Notes: generated by a model not told the origin, from the letters alone. DNA of 6,269 bases from Bacteroidota bacterium (GCA_003648455.1 QMPG01000187.1:1-6269); one strand, 5' to 3'; shown: positions 1 through 6,197, numbered from the stretch's first letter. Translations and numbers: made by a program.

Positions 1-296
1 GTGAAATTAATTTATGACTTGTTAGATTATTAACAAAATTAATAAATAAATATTAAGTTATAAAAAAAAATGGTCAATCACTGCAAATTGGTGATTAAAT
101 TGTTTTTTATACTATTGAATTAATTATTTTGTTAATAACTTTTTTTTGTATGTAACAAGCTGATTCTTTACTAAGATAAAAAATATAATCATTCTGATAA
201 AGAATACTTTTATCGTAAAATTTAAAATATTTAATAATTTTAATTAAATTGCAACGTGTTTTTTAAAAGTATAAATTTCAATAAAAATTATATATT
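1..296. other. AT-rich intergenic region upstream of parA, no gene seen
   Basis: Every frame is broken by stops and no product is recognisable. Two small inverted repeats are visible: TTGTTA/TAACAA at 19-24 and 31-36 with a 6-base loop, and AATCAC/GTGATT at 76-81 and 91-96. Runs of A and T are common (62-70, 141-147). Both hairpins are weak, and in sequence this AT-rich they could arise by chance. No consensus parS site, DnaA-box cluster or tRNA is seen. The last 50 bases hold a candidate promoter for parA, listed separately. Confidence 0.7.
249..279 (+). promoter_or_regulatory. Candidate Bacteroidota-type promoter for parA
   Basis: TTG at 249-251 is followed after 20 bp by TAAATTTC at 272-279, which matches the Bacteroidota -7 consensus TAnnTTTG at 7 of 8 positions. 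The spacing is within the usual range for the primary sigma factor of this phylum. Transcription would start near 286 and leave a leader of about ten bases before the parA ATG. The mpl promoter in this window has the same 20-bp spacer. In such AT-rich DNA a chance match is possible. Confidence 0.4.
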
Positions 297-1097
297 ATGC
301 CTAAAGTAATAGCATTTGCAAATCAAAAAGGTGGAGTAGGAAAAACAACTACAGCCATAAATTTAGCAGCAAGCCTTGCCGCTCTTGAACATAAAGTATT
401 ATTGATTGATGCAGACCCTCAGGCTAATGCAACTTCCGGTTTAGGTTTTGATGTTAAAAACATTAAAACAAGTATTTACGAATGCATAGTTGATGATATT
501 AATCCTAATGACATTATTCTGAATACAGAAATTGAAAAACTTGATATCATTCCTTCAAATATTGACTTGGTAGGAGCCGAAATTGAAATGCTGAATATGC
601 CAAACAGAGAAAAGGCCATGAAATTGGTTATCGAAAAAATTAAAAATGATTATGATTTCATTTTTATTGACTGCTCTCCTTCTTTAGGATTAATAACTGT
701 TAATTCATTAACTGCCGCCGATTCTATTATCATACCAGTTCAATGCGAATATTTTGCTCTCGAAGGATTAGGTAAATTATTAAATACTATAAAAATAATT
801 CAAACCCGATTAAATCCCGAATTAGAAATTGAAGGTTTTTTACTCACTATGTATGATTCTCGTTTAAGGTTATCTAATCAGGTTGTTGAAGAAGTAAATA
901 AACATTTCCAGCAAATGGTTTTTAAAACTCTAATTAAGAGAAATGTAAAATTAAGTGAGGCTCCAAGCTACGGACAACCAATCCTTCTATACGATTCTGC
1001 TTCAGCCGGTTCAACTAATTATTTAAATTTAGCTCGTGAATTATTGCAAAAAAATGAAATGACAAATATTAATAACGAAGACAAAATTATAAAATAA
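297..1097 (+). CDS. parA: ParA/Soj chromosome-partitioning ATPase
   Basis: ParA (Soj) is a deviant-Walker ATPase that binds DNA nonspecifically as an ATP dimer and is released by ParB-stimulated hydrolysis, which moves or separates replication origins. At 266 aa it is close to the usual ~250-260 for chromosomal ParA. It lacks the N-terminal helix-turn-helix extension of plasmid type Ia ParA. The deviant Walker A is KGGVGKTT at residues 11-18 (signature Lys11, catalytic Lys16). Walker A' is [10 protein letters not shown] at 35-44, with Asp40 at the hydrolysis position. Walker B is [11 protein letters not shown] at 121-131. Arg189 in YDSRLRLS lies where Soj uses an arginine to bind DNA. The ATG is firm because the core strand with the P-loop begins directly after it. 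The last ~15 residues are an Asn/Glu/Lys-rich tail of no known role. parB follows 143 bp later on the same strand. Confidence 0.97.
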   Translation: MPKVIAFANQKGGVGKTTTAINLAASLAALEHKVLLIDADPQANATSGLGFDVKNIKTSIYECIVDDINPNDIILNTEIEKLDIIPSNIDLVGAEIEMLNMPNREKAMKLVIEKIKNDYDFIFIDCSPSLGLITVNSLTAADSIIIPVQCEYFALEGLGKLLNTIKIIQTRLNPELEIEGFLLTMYDSRLRLSNQVVEEVNKHFQQMVFKTLIKRNVKLSEAPSYGQPILLYDSASAGSTNYLNLARELLQKNEMTNINNEDKIIK

Positions 1098-1136
1098 ATT
1101 TTTACACTTACATTATTAATTTATTATTTAAATTAA

Positions 1137-1144
1137 TAACTTTG
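1137..1144 (+). promoter_or_regulatory. Candidate -7 box of a parB promoter
   Basis: TAACTTTG matches the Bacteroidota -7 consensus TAnnTTTG at every fixed position. No TTG lies 19-21 bp upstream (the best is TTA), so the -33 half is weak or absent. Transcription from here would give a leader of roughly 90 bases before parB, which would allow parB expression separate from parA. The call rests on one perfect box and a suitable intergenic location. Confidence 0.4.
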
Positions 1145-1240
1145 CGTTTAATTTATTACTTCAATTTACAGGATTTTATAAAAAGGAATAGATATAATTT
1201 TATTTCTACATAATCCTTAAAATAAATCACAAATTAGCAA

Positions 1241-2116
1241 ATGGTAGCAAAGAAAAAAGCATTAGGAAGAGGTCTTGGAGCATTAATTGAAGATTCTGAA
1301 AAAGTTTTAGAAAACGACAAAAATATTAATGAAATTAATATTTCATATATTGAAGTTAACCCTTTTCAACCACGTACACAATTCGACAAAGAGGCTTTAA
1401 ACGAACTATCAACATCAATAAAGGAACTAGGTATTATCCAACCCATTACTGTTCGTAAAGTTAACAATACTAAATATCAATTAATTACAGGTGAACGAAG
1501 GTTAAGAGCTTCAAAACTAGCTGGCTTGACAAAAATTCCTGCTTATGTTCGCACAGCTGACGATCAGGCAATGTTGGAGTTAGCTTTGGTTGAAAATATT
1601 CAACGCGAAGATTTAGATGCTATAGAAGTTGCAATTAGTTATCAACGATTAATCGAAGAATGCAAATTTACTCAAGAAGTATTGAGCGACAGGGTTGGGA
1701 AAAAACGTTCTACTATTACAAATTATTTACGATTACTTAAACTACCTGCTGAAATTCAACTTGGCATTCGCAGTAAGTATATTTCAATGGGACATGCTCG
1801 CGCTTTAATAAATATTGAAGACGATAAAAGCCAGTTGAATATATTTAAAAAAATTATTGATCAAGGTCTATCTGTTCGTAAAGTTGAAGATTTGGTTAGA
1901 GATCTAAACAATAATAATAACAAAAATAATAAATCAGACAGTCCTGTAAATAATAATCAAGAATATGTTCAACTTCAAAAACATTTGTCGGATTTTTTTA
2001 ATACTCAAGTTGACTTTAAAAGAAATGCAAAAGGAAAAGGTAAAATCACCATCCCTTTTAAAACAGACGAAGAATTAGAACGCATTGTTGGTATTTTTGA
2101 TAAATTAAATAATTAA
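1241..2116 (+). CDS. parB: ParB/Spo0J chromosome-partitioning CTPase
   Basis: ParB loads at parS sites, closes into a CTP-dependent clamp that spreads along DNA, and stimulates ParA. At 291 aa it is of usual length. Residues 7-16 (ALGRGLGALI) are the conserved N-terminal ParA-contacting peptide, which fixes the ATG start. The ParB/Srx-like CTP-binding domain spans about 31-125 and carries NPFQPR (40-45), GERRLRA (84-90) and ENIQRED (118-124), the boxes expected for CTP binding and clamp closure. A helix-turn-helix domain for parS recognition covers about 140-205, with TQEVLSDRVGKKRSTITNYL at 144-163. A low-complexity Asn-rich linker (about 222-240) joins it to the C-terminal dimerisation domain (about 242-291). 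The linker is encoded by AAT/AAC-rich DNA near 1908-1960. No consensus parS palindrome is seen in this window. Confidence 0.97.
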   Translation: MVAKKKALGRGLGALIEDSEKVLENDKNINEINISYIEVNPFQPRTQFDKEALNELSTSIKELGIIQPITVRKVNNTKYQLITGERRLRASKLAGLTKIPAYVRTADDQAMLELALVENIQREDLDAIEVAISYQRLIEECKFTQEVLSDRVGKKRSTITNYLRLLKLPAEIQLGIRSKYISMGHARALINIEDDKSQLNIFKKIIDQGLSVRKVEDLVRDLNNNNNKNNKSDSPVNNNQEYVQLQKHLSDFFNTQVDFKRNAKGKGKITIPFKTDEELERIVGIFDKLNN

Positions 2117-2224
2117 TTGTTTCATATTTAATTTAACTTAAAACATATTCCTTTTTTCTAAATATTATTTATTATTTCTTAATATTCTATATGAGTAAAA
2201 AAAATAATTTTAATTAATATTACT

Positions 2225-2815
2225 TTGAAAAATCTCATTCCTAAAAATTTAATTATTGTTTTTTTGCTATTTATTGCAACATCCTCTTTTGGACAGAAAA
2301 ACAATAATGCTCAAAATAATAATATTTCAGATAGCGTAAAAATTAAAAAACATTCGCCTAAATTAGCAACTTATTTTTCAATAGCTATTCCCGGAATGGG
2401 ACAAATTTATAATAAACAATATTGGAAAGTTCCAATAATTTATATTGGCTTTGGCTCATTAATTTATTTTGCCGACAATAACAATAATTATTATCAGAAA
2501 TATAAAACAGCTTATCAGTATCGTACCGATGGTGATTCAACTACAGTTGATGCTTACCCTTGGGCAAGTGAAGAGAGCCTTCTTAATCAAAAAGATTATT
2601 GGCGACGAAACCGCGATTTATGCTACATTGGAGCGTTCGCATTATACATATTAAACATAATTGATGCAAGTGTCGATGCCAATTTTTACGACTATGATAT
2701 TAGCGATGACTTATCTTTAAGAGTTGAACCGATGTTAGTTAATCCAAAAAGTATTATCTTTGCATCTTCAACAAATAATTATCCGATAGGAATTAAATGT
2801 ACTATCAGATTTTAG
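2225..2815 (+). CDS. DUF5683-family membrane/envelope protein of unknown function
   Basis: I recognise this as a DUF5683 protein; no biochemical function is known to me. The start is TTG: the frame is closed by TGA at 2192-2194, no ATG occurs before residue 58, and starting here gives a clean signal peptide (MKNLIPKNLIIVFLLFIATSSFGQ would be residues 1-24, cleavage near SFG|Q). An Asn-rich stretch follows (25-35). The conserved part begins at HSPKLATYFSIAIPGMGQIYN (43-63), where the PGMGQIYN motif is typical. Hydrophobic segments lie at about 69-83 and 132-147, so the mature protein is probably membrane-associated. The C-terminus is beta-like and ends in Phe. It sits 108 bp after parB and 136 bp before mltD on the same strand, a recurring arrangement in Bacteroidota. 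A role in the cell envelope is only an inference from the signal peptide and neighbours. Confidence 0.85.
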   Translation: MKNLIPKNLIIVFLLFIATSSFGQKNNNAQNNNISDSVKIKKHSPKLATYFSIAIPGMGQIYNKQYWKVPIIYIGFGSLIYFADNNNNYYQKYKTAYQYRTDGDSTTVDAYPWASEESLLNQKDYWRRNRDLCYIGAFALYILNIIDASVDANFYDYDISDDLSLRVEPMLVNPKSIIFASSTNNYPIGIKCTIRF

Positions 2816-2842
2816 TTTTATTAATTAACAGAATTAAATGAG

Positions 2843-2890
2843 AAGTTCATTATAAAATGGTTATAATTATATATATAACTTTATGAACTT
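2843..2890. repeat. Nested inverted repeat after the DUF5683 gene
   Basis: AAGTTCAT (2843-2850) is the exact reverse complement of ATGAACTT (2883-2890), and between them GTTATA (2860-2865) pairs with TATAAC (2874-2879) around an 8-base loop. Transcribed, this could fold as a two-part hairpin 28 bases after the DUF5683 stop and might end or process that transcript. The stems are AT-rich and no strong U-tract follows directly, so it is a poor intrinsic terminator. The right arm lies inside the first copy of the 18-bp direct repeat. Confidence 0.4.
2876..2883 (+). promoter_or_regulatory. Weak candidate -7 box for mltD
   Basis: TAACTTTA matches TAnnTTTG at 7 of 8 fixed and free positions. No TTG lies at the right distance upstream. 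If used, the transcript would start near 2890 and the mltD leader would include the hairpin at 2893-2912. The second repeat copy reads CAACTTTA and is a poorer match. Confidence 0.25.
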
Positions 2891-2942
2891 TTAATCCCGA
2901 AGTATCGGGATTTCGTTATCGCTCAACTTTATGAACTTTTAA
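2877..2942. repeat. Two perfect 18-bp direct repeats flanking a 30-bp palindromic segment
   Basis: AACTTTATGAACTTTTAA occurs at 2877-2894 and again at 2925-2942, identical over 18 bp with a 48-bp period. The 30 bp between them (2895-2924) hold most of a GC-rich hairpin. The second copy ends nine bases before the mltD ATG. The arrangement is what a small palindromic insertion with duplicated flanks would leave, or a local tandem duplication whose two spacers have since diverged. The sequence alone does not decide between them. Confidence 0.85.
2893..2912. repeat. Hairpin with 8-bp stem in the mltD leader
   Basis: AATCCCGA (2893-2900) pairs perfectly with TCGGGATT (2905-2912) across the 4-base loop AGTA. 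It is markedly more GC-rich than its surroundings. No T-run follows, so it does not look like an intrinsic terminator for the forward strand. It may be a copy of a dispersed intergenic palindrome; a genome-wide count would be needed to say so. Confidence 0.75.
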
Positions 2943-2951
2943 CTTAATCTA

Positions 2952-4517
2952 ATGGATATTTTAAAAAAAATAATAATTTTAATATTTTTATTTTGTCAGC
3001 CTTTTGTGATTTTTGCTGATGATAACGATAAAGATTCTACAAAAGTAAAAACACAATTCAATGAATTGGACTTTTCACAAAATCTCGACAGCTTACTTCG
3101 CCTTTGGTATGTTCAGCAATCGTTACAAACAAATGACAGCGGATTAGTTGTAAGCGAATTTAACGATTCGATAATACCGGATTTCCCCGATTCTGTTTAT
3201 ATTAAAAGACTTAGTGAATTACCTGTTTTTATTAACCTTTCGTTTAACAAAGTAGTTAGAAACTATATACATCTTTATACTCACAAAAAACGTAACTTAG
3301 TAGAGGTTATGTTGGGATTATCTCAATATTATTTCCCTGTATTTGAGCAAATTTTGGATGCCAACGGCCTACCTGTAGAATTAAAATATCTTCCGGTAAT
3401 TGAATCAGCATTAAACCCAAAAGCAGTATCCAGAGTTGGTGCAACAGGAATGTGGCAGTTTATGTATTACACTGGGAAAAGTTACAAATTGGAGATTAAT
3501 TCAATTGTTGACGAGCGTCGCGACCCAATAAAATCAAGTTATGCTGCAGTTAATTATTTAAAAGATTTATATAAAATTTATGACGATTGGGTTTTAGCAA
3601 TTGCAGCTTACAATTGTGGTGCCGGAAACGTGAATAAAGCTATCAGACGCTCCGGTGGCAAACGCGATTATTGGGAAATCTATTACCGATTGCCAAGAGA
3701 AACACGAGGATATGTTCCTGCTTTTATTGCAGCTACTTATGTTATGAATTATTATCAAGAACATAACTTAAGTCCTCGTAAAATTGACTTACCAATTGTG
3801 ACAGATACAATAATGGTATCTGAACCATTACATTTACGTCAGGTAGCTGAAGTTTTGCAAATACCTATTCAAATGCTTCGTGATTTAAACCCACAATATC
3901 GTCGAGATATTATTCCCGCCTACAAAAAATCTTATTCTTTAAAATTGCCCGTTCAATACACAACTCAATTTATTGATTTTCAAGATTCAATTTTTGCATA
4001 CAAAGATTCTGTGTTTTTTGACCCGAATAGTGTTCACAAAGCACCACCAAAATATAAAAGATATCATCCTCAAGCACCATCAGGAAATTACACAAAACTT
4101 TATTATAGAGTTCAACCCGGCGATAACCTGGGATTTATTTCCAGTTGGTATCACGTAAGAACTTCTGACTTGCGTTATTGGAATCGTATCAGACGTAATA
4201 TTATTAGAGCAGGTCAACGTTTAGTTGTATATGTACCTAAAAACAAAGCAAAATATTACAAAAAAATTAACTCAATGACTTTTGCCCAAAAACAGGCATC
4301 GGTTGGTAAAAAAGTTCCTACTTCACCAAAATCAACAACTAAAAAACAAAAAGATACAGGAAACTATGTTTATTATACTGTAAAATATGGCGATAATCTT
4401 TGGGACATTGCAAAAAAATACCCGGGTGTTTCAAATGTTGATATAATGAAATTAAACAATATTTCAAACGCAAGAAAAATTTCACCGGGACAGAAATTAA
4501 AAATCAAATCTAAATAG
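2952..4517 (+). CDS. mltD: MltD-like lytic murein transglycosylase with C-terminal LysM domains
   Basis: The enzyme cuts the MurNAc-GlcNAc bond of peptidoglycan and leaves 1,6-anhydroMurNAc ends. A signal peptide covers residues 1-22 (cleavage likely after FVIFA). Cys15 is not in a good lipobox (FLFC), so unlike E. coli MltD it is probably not a lipoprotein. The SLT/GH23 domain is at about 125-270: catalytic Glu151 in PVIESALNP, then GATGMWQFM (163-171), AYNCGAGNV (219-227) and ETRGYVPAFIAATYVMNYY (250-268). LysM domains, which bind the glycan, are at about 384-430 (YYRVQPGDNLGFISSWY...) and 474-520 (YYTVKYGDNLWDIAKKY...). They are joined by a Lys-rich linker (431-470). Residues 286-333 look like a further, degenerate LysM. 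The ATG at 2952 places the signal peptide correctly. It lies downstream of the DUF5683 gene and 75 bp before mpl. The symbol is by family; E. coli orthology is not proven. Confidence 0.93.
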   Translation: MDILKKIIILIFLFCQPFVIFADDNDKDSTKVKTQFNELDFSQNLDSLLRLWYVQQSLQTNDSGLVVSEFNDSIIPDFPDSVYIKRLSELPVFINLSFNKVVRNYIHLYTHKKRNLVEVMLGLSQYYFPVFEQILDANGLPVELKYLPVIESALNPKAVSRVGATGMWQFMYYTGKSYKLEINSIVDERRDPIKSSYAAVNYLKDLYKIYDDWVLAIAAYNCGAGNVNKAIRRSGGKRDYWEIYYRLPRETRGYVPAFIAATYVMNYYQEHNLSPRKIDLPIVTDTIMVSEPLHLRQVAEVLQIPIQMLRDLNPQYRRDIIPAYKKSYSLKLPVQYTTQFIDFQDSIFAYKDSVFFDPNSVHKAPPKYKRYHPQAPSGNYTKLYYRVQPGDNLGFISSWYHVRTSDLRYWNRIRRNIIRAGQRLVVYVPKNKAKYYKKINSMTFAQKQASVGKKVPTSPKSTTKKQKDTGNYVYYTVKYGDNLWDIAKKYPGVSNVDIMKLNNISNARKISPGQKLKIKSK

Positions 4518-4536
4518 TGTTTTTTTCTGCCATACA

Positions 4537-4571
4537 CTTTTGTCTTTCATCTTTTGTCTTCTTACTTTTGT
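4537..4571 (+). repeat. Three CTTTTGT heptamers at exact 14-bp spacing
   Basis: CTTTTGT occurs at 4537-4543, 4551-4557 and 4565-4571. The first two copies extend to a 10-bp identity, CTTTTGTCTT. The array lies in the 75-bp gap between mltD and mpl. Its first and third copies supply the two boxes of the predicted mpl promoter. It may be a simple duplication or a regulator-binding array. Confidence 0.8.
4538..4570 (+). promoter_or_regulatory. Strong candidate Bacteroidota promoter for mpl
   Basis: The -33 element TTTTG (4538-4542) is followed by a 20-bp spacer and TACTTTTG (4563-4570), a complete match to TAnnTTTG. Transcription would start near 4577, giving a leader of about 16 bases. This is the best promoter in the window and suggests that mpl can be expressed apart from mltD. 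A weak inverted repeat, CTTAC/GTAAG (4561-4565 and 4572-4576), overlaps the -7 box. Confidence 0.65.
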
Positions 4572-4592
4572 GTAAGTAAAAAAAACAAATAG

Positions 4593-5951
4593 ATGAAAGT
4601 ACATTTTATATCAATTGGTGGAACAGCAATGCATAATTTAGCCATAGCATTGCATAAAAAAGGATACACAATAACAGGTTCTGATGATGAAATTTTTGAA
4701 CCTTCAAAAAGTCGTTTAAAAAAATATAATCTACTTCCTGAAAAAATTGGTTGGGACACATCAAAAATCAAAACTGAGCTTGATGCAATTATTTTAGGCA
4801 TGCATGCACACGAAGATAATCCTGAATTGCTAAAAGCTAAAGAATTAAATTTAAAAATATTTTCATATCCCGAATACTTATACGAACAAACAAAAAATAA
4901 AACACGTGTCGTAATAGGTGGAAGCCACGGAAAAACAACAATCACATCAATAATAATGTTTGTGTTAAAATACAATAACATTAAATTTGATTATATGGTT
5001 GGTTCTCAAATAAAAGGTTTTGAAACAATGGTAAGTCTTTCAAACGATGCAAAAATTGCCGTTTTTGAAGGCGACGAATATCTTTCATCTCCAATAGACA
5101 GGCGTCCCAAATTCCATCTTTACAAACCAAACATTGCTCTTTTGAGCGGCATTGCTTGGGATCATATAAATGTATTTCCAACATTTGAAAATTATGTTGA
5201 GCAATTCGAAATATTTATCAAAACAATTGAAAAAAACGGCACTTTAATTTATTTTAATGATGACCCTGTTTTAAAAAAGATCGTAAAAAATAATAATAAC
5301 GAAATTACAAAAATCCCTTATTCAACACATAAATACATTATAGAAAATAACATAAGCAAATTAATAACTGACAGTGAAAAAGAATCAATTCAATTATTTG
5401 GTGAACACAACATGCAAAACGTTAATGGTGCCAGGCTTATTTGCAATGAATTGGGAATAAGCAATAAAAATTTTTACAAAGCTGTTTCAGAATTTTCCGG
5501 AGCTGCAAAAAGATTGCAACTAATTACAAAAAATGAGAATACAAATATTTATCTTGACTTTGCACATTCACCATCTAAATTAAAAGCAACAACCTCAGCA
5601 ACAAAACAGCAATATCCTGAAAGAGAGCTTGTTGCCTGCATAGAACTACATACTTACAGCAGTTTAAACGAAAGCTTTTTGCCTCATTATAAAGATACAA
5701 TGAACAAAGCTGATTTAGCTATTATTTATTTCAATCCAAAAGCAATTGAACTAAAAAGATTAAAACAACTTGATAAAGAGCAAGTTAAAAAAGCATTTAA
5801 TCATAATAACTCAAAAATTTTAACAGATATTAATGAATTAGTAACTTTTTTGAAAAATATTAATTTCAAAAATAAAAACTTATTATTGATGAGTTCAGGT
5901 AATTTTTCAGGAATAAATATTGCTGAACTGGCAACAAATCTTACAAAATAA
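4593..5951 (+). CDS. mpl: Mpl-type UDP-MurNAc:murein tripeptide ligase (Mur ligase family)
   Basis: Mpl joins recycled L-Ala-gamma-D-Glu-meso-DAP to UDP-MurNAc with ATP in the cytoplasm, returning cell-wall peptide to synthesis. The 452-aa protein has the three Mur-ligase domains: an N-terminal Rossmann-like domain (about 1-100) opening with HFISIGGTAMHNLA (4-17), a central ATPase with P-loop GGSHGKTT (109-116, Lys114), and a C-terminal domain from about 268 (GEHNMQN, 270-276). EGDEYLSSPIDRRPKF (159-174) resembles the EADEYDSAFFDKRSKF region of E. coli Mpl more than the EADESDGSF of MurC, which is why I prefer Mpl. WDHINVFPTF (189-198) and DFAHSPSK (322-329) follow; in E. coli Mpl the latter reads DFAHHPTA. 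MurC activity remains the alternative. The ATG starts right at the first beta strand. It lies 75 bp after mltD with its own predicted promoter. Confidence 0.88.
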   Translation: MKVHFISIGGTAMHNLAIALHKKGYTITGSDDEIFEPSKSRLKKYNLLPEKIGWDTSKIKTELDAIILGMHAHEDNPELLKAKELNLKIFSYPEYLYEQTKNKTRVVIGGSHGKTTITSIIMFVLKYNNIKFDYMVGSQIKGFETMVSLSNDAKIAVFEGDEYLSSPIDRRPKFHLYKPNIALLSGIAWDHINVFPTFENYVEQFEIFIKTIEKNGTLIYFNDDPVLKKIVKNNNNEITKIPYSTHKYIIENNISKLITDSEKESIQLFGEHNMQNVNGARLICNELGISNKNFYKAVSEFSGAAKRLQLITKNENTNIYLDFAHSPSKLKATTSATKQQYPERELVACIELHTYSSLNESFLPHYKDTMNKADLAIIYFNPKAIELKRLKQLDKEQVKKAFNHNNSKILTDINELVTFLKNINFKNKNLLLMSSGNFSGINIAELATNLTK

Positions 5952-5953
5952 GC

Positions 5954-6056
5954 GATGTATAGTGGAAAGTAAAGCGGGAACCGAACCGCCAGCTGGCGGT
6001 GAGCTCACGCAAGCAAACCCCGCATTAGAAGTACCCAAATTCGTGCTTATTAAAAA
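5954..6056 (+). repeat. Repeat unit copy A, interrupted by a 36-bp palindromic insert
   Basis: It begins three bases after the mpl stop. The left part, 5954-5980, aligns with 6198-6224 (shared ATAGTGG and AAAGCGGGAA). The right part, 6017-6056, aligns without gaps to 6225-6264 (shared ACCCCG, TTAG, TACCCAAATT). The 36 bases at 5981-6016 are absent from copy B and contain the 16-bp palindrome. GCGGG (5974-5978) can pair with CCCGC (6019-6023), so the insert sits in the loop of a hairpin. Confidence 0.75.
5985..6000. repeat. Perfect 16-bp palindrome ACCGCCAGCTGGCGGT
   Basis: The sequence is identical to its reverse complement over 16 bp and very GC-rich for this genome. As RNA it could form a strong stem, although with no spare loop bases. 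It begins 34 bp after the mpl stop. No T-run follows, so it is not a canonical intrinsic terminator, though it could protect the 3' end of the mpl message. It lies inside the 36-bp segment specific to repeat copy A. Confidence 0.85.
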
Positions 6057-6086
6057 CACCAAATTTATTGGTAATTCTTAAGCGTA

Positions 6087-6105
6087 GAAAAATTATGAAT
6101 TTTTC
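6087..6105. repeat. 8-bp-stem hairpin with a T-run arm
   Basis: GAAAAATT (6087-6094) pairs exactly with AATTTTTC (6098-6105) around the loop ATG. It is almost all A:T, so it is not a typical terminator. Its last base is shared with the next hairpin. Confidence 0.6.
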
Positions 6106-6157
6106 GGGTTAATTATAGAAGCATGCTAATATTTCATGTTTAATCTAAATTAACCCG
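6105..6157. repeat. Long imperfect hairpin, about 20 paired bases
   Basis: CGGGTTAATT (6105-6114) is the exact reverse complement of AATTAACCCG (6148-6157). Inside, TAG (6116-6118) pairs with CTA (6145-6147), and AAGCATG (6119-6125) pairs with CATGTTT (6135-6141) with one G:U. This leaves a bulged A, a 3-base bulge and a 9-base loop. Nested pairing of this extent suggests selected structure in RNA or single-stranded DNA rather than chance. Confidence 0.65.
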
Positions 6158-6161
6158 CTTT

Positions 6162-6193
6162 ATTCATACAAAAACGAAGTGAATTGTATGAAT
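6162..6193. repeat. 10-bp perfect inverted repeat with 12-base loop
   Basis: ATTCATACAA (6162-6171) is the exact reverse complement of TTGTATGAAT (6184-6193). It lies four bases after the preceding hairpin and five before repeat copy B. A T-run does not follow. Confidence 0.75.
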
Positions 6194-6197
6194 GTGT

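Noticed and set aside
1..296. Replication origin upstream of parA
   Set aside because: parAB often lies near oriC and the region is AT-rich, but no cluster of DnaA boxes (TTATNCACA) can be found, and AT-richness is general here.
2469..2654. Overlapping + strand frame inside the DUF5683 gene
   Set aside because: It is a shadow in another frame; its repetitive Ile/Thr sequence comes from AAT-rich DNA. The same reasoning removes 3973-4158 inside mltD.
2952..3020. Lipoprotein signal in the MltD-like protein
   Set aside because: Cys15 is preceded by FLF, with no small residue at -1, and a normal signal-peptidase I site (FVIFA|DD) fits better.
4491..4529. CAGAAA ... TTTCTG with a T-run as an mltD terminator
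   Set aside because: The stem is six base pairs with a 27-base loop, the left arm lies within the coding region, and the T-run precedes rather than follows the right arm.
4897..4912. CACGTG core (AACACGTGTC) as a possible parS site
   Set aside because: It shares only the central six bases with consensus parS (TGTTTCACGTGAAACA), the flanks do not match, and it lies inside the conserved mpl coding sequence. TGTTTCAT at 2118-2125 is likewise only a half-site. I see no parS in the window.
4562..5184. Open frames on the minus strand opposite mpl (4562-4981 and 4981-5184)
   Set aside because: They lie wholly or almost wholly opposite a well-conserved Mur ligase frame, show no recognisable domain, and are best explained as antisense shadows.
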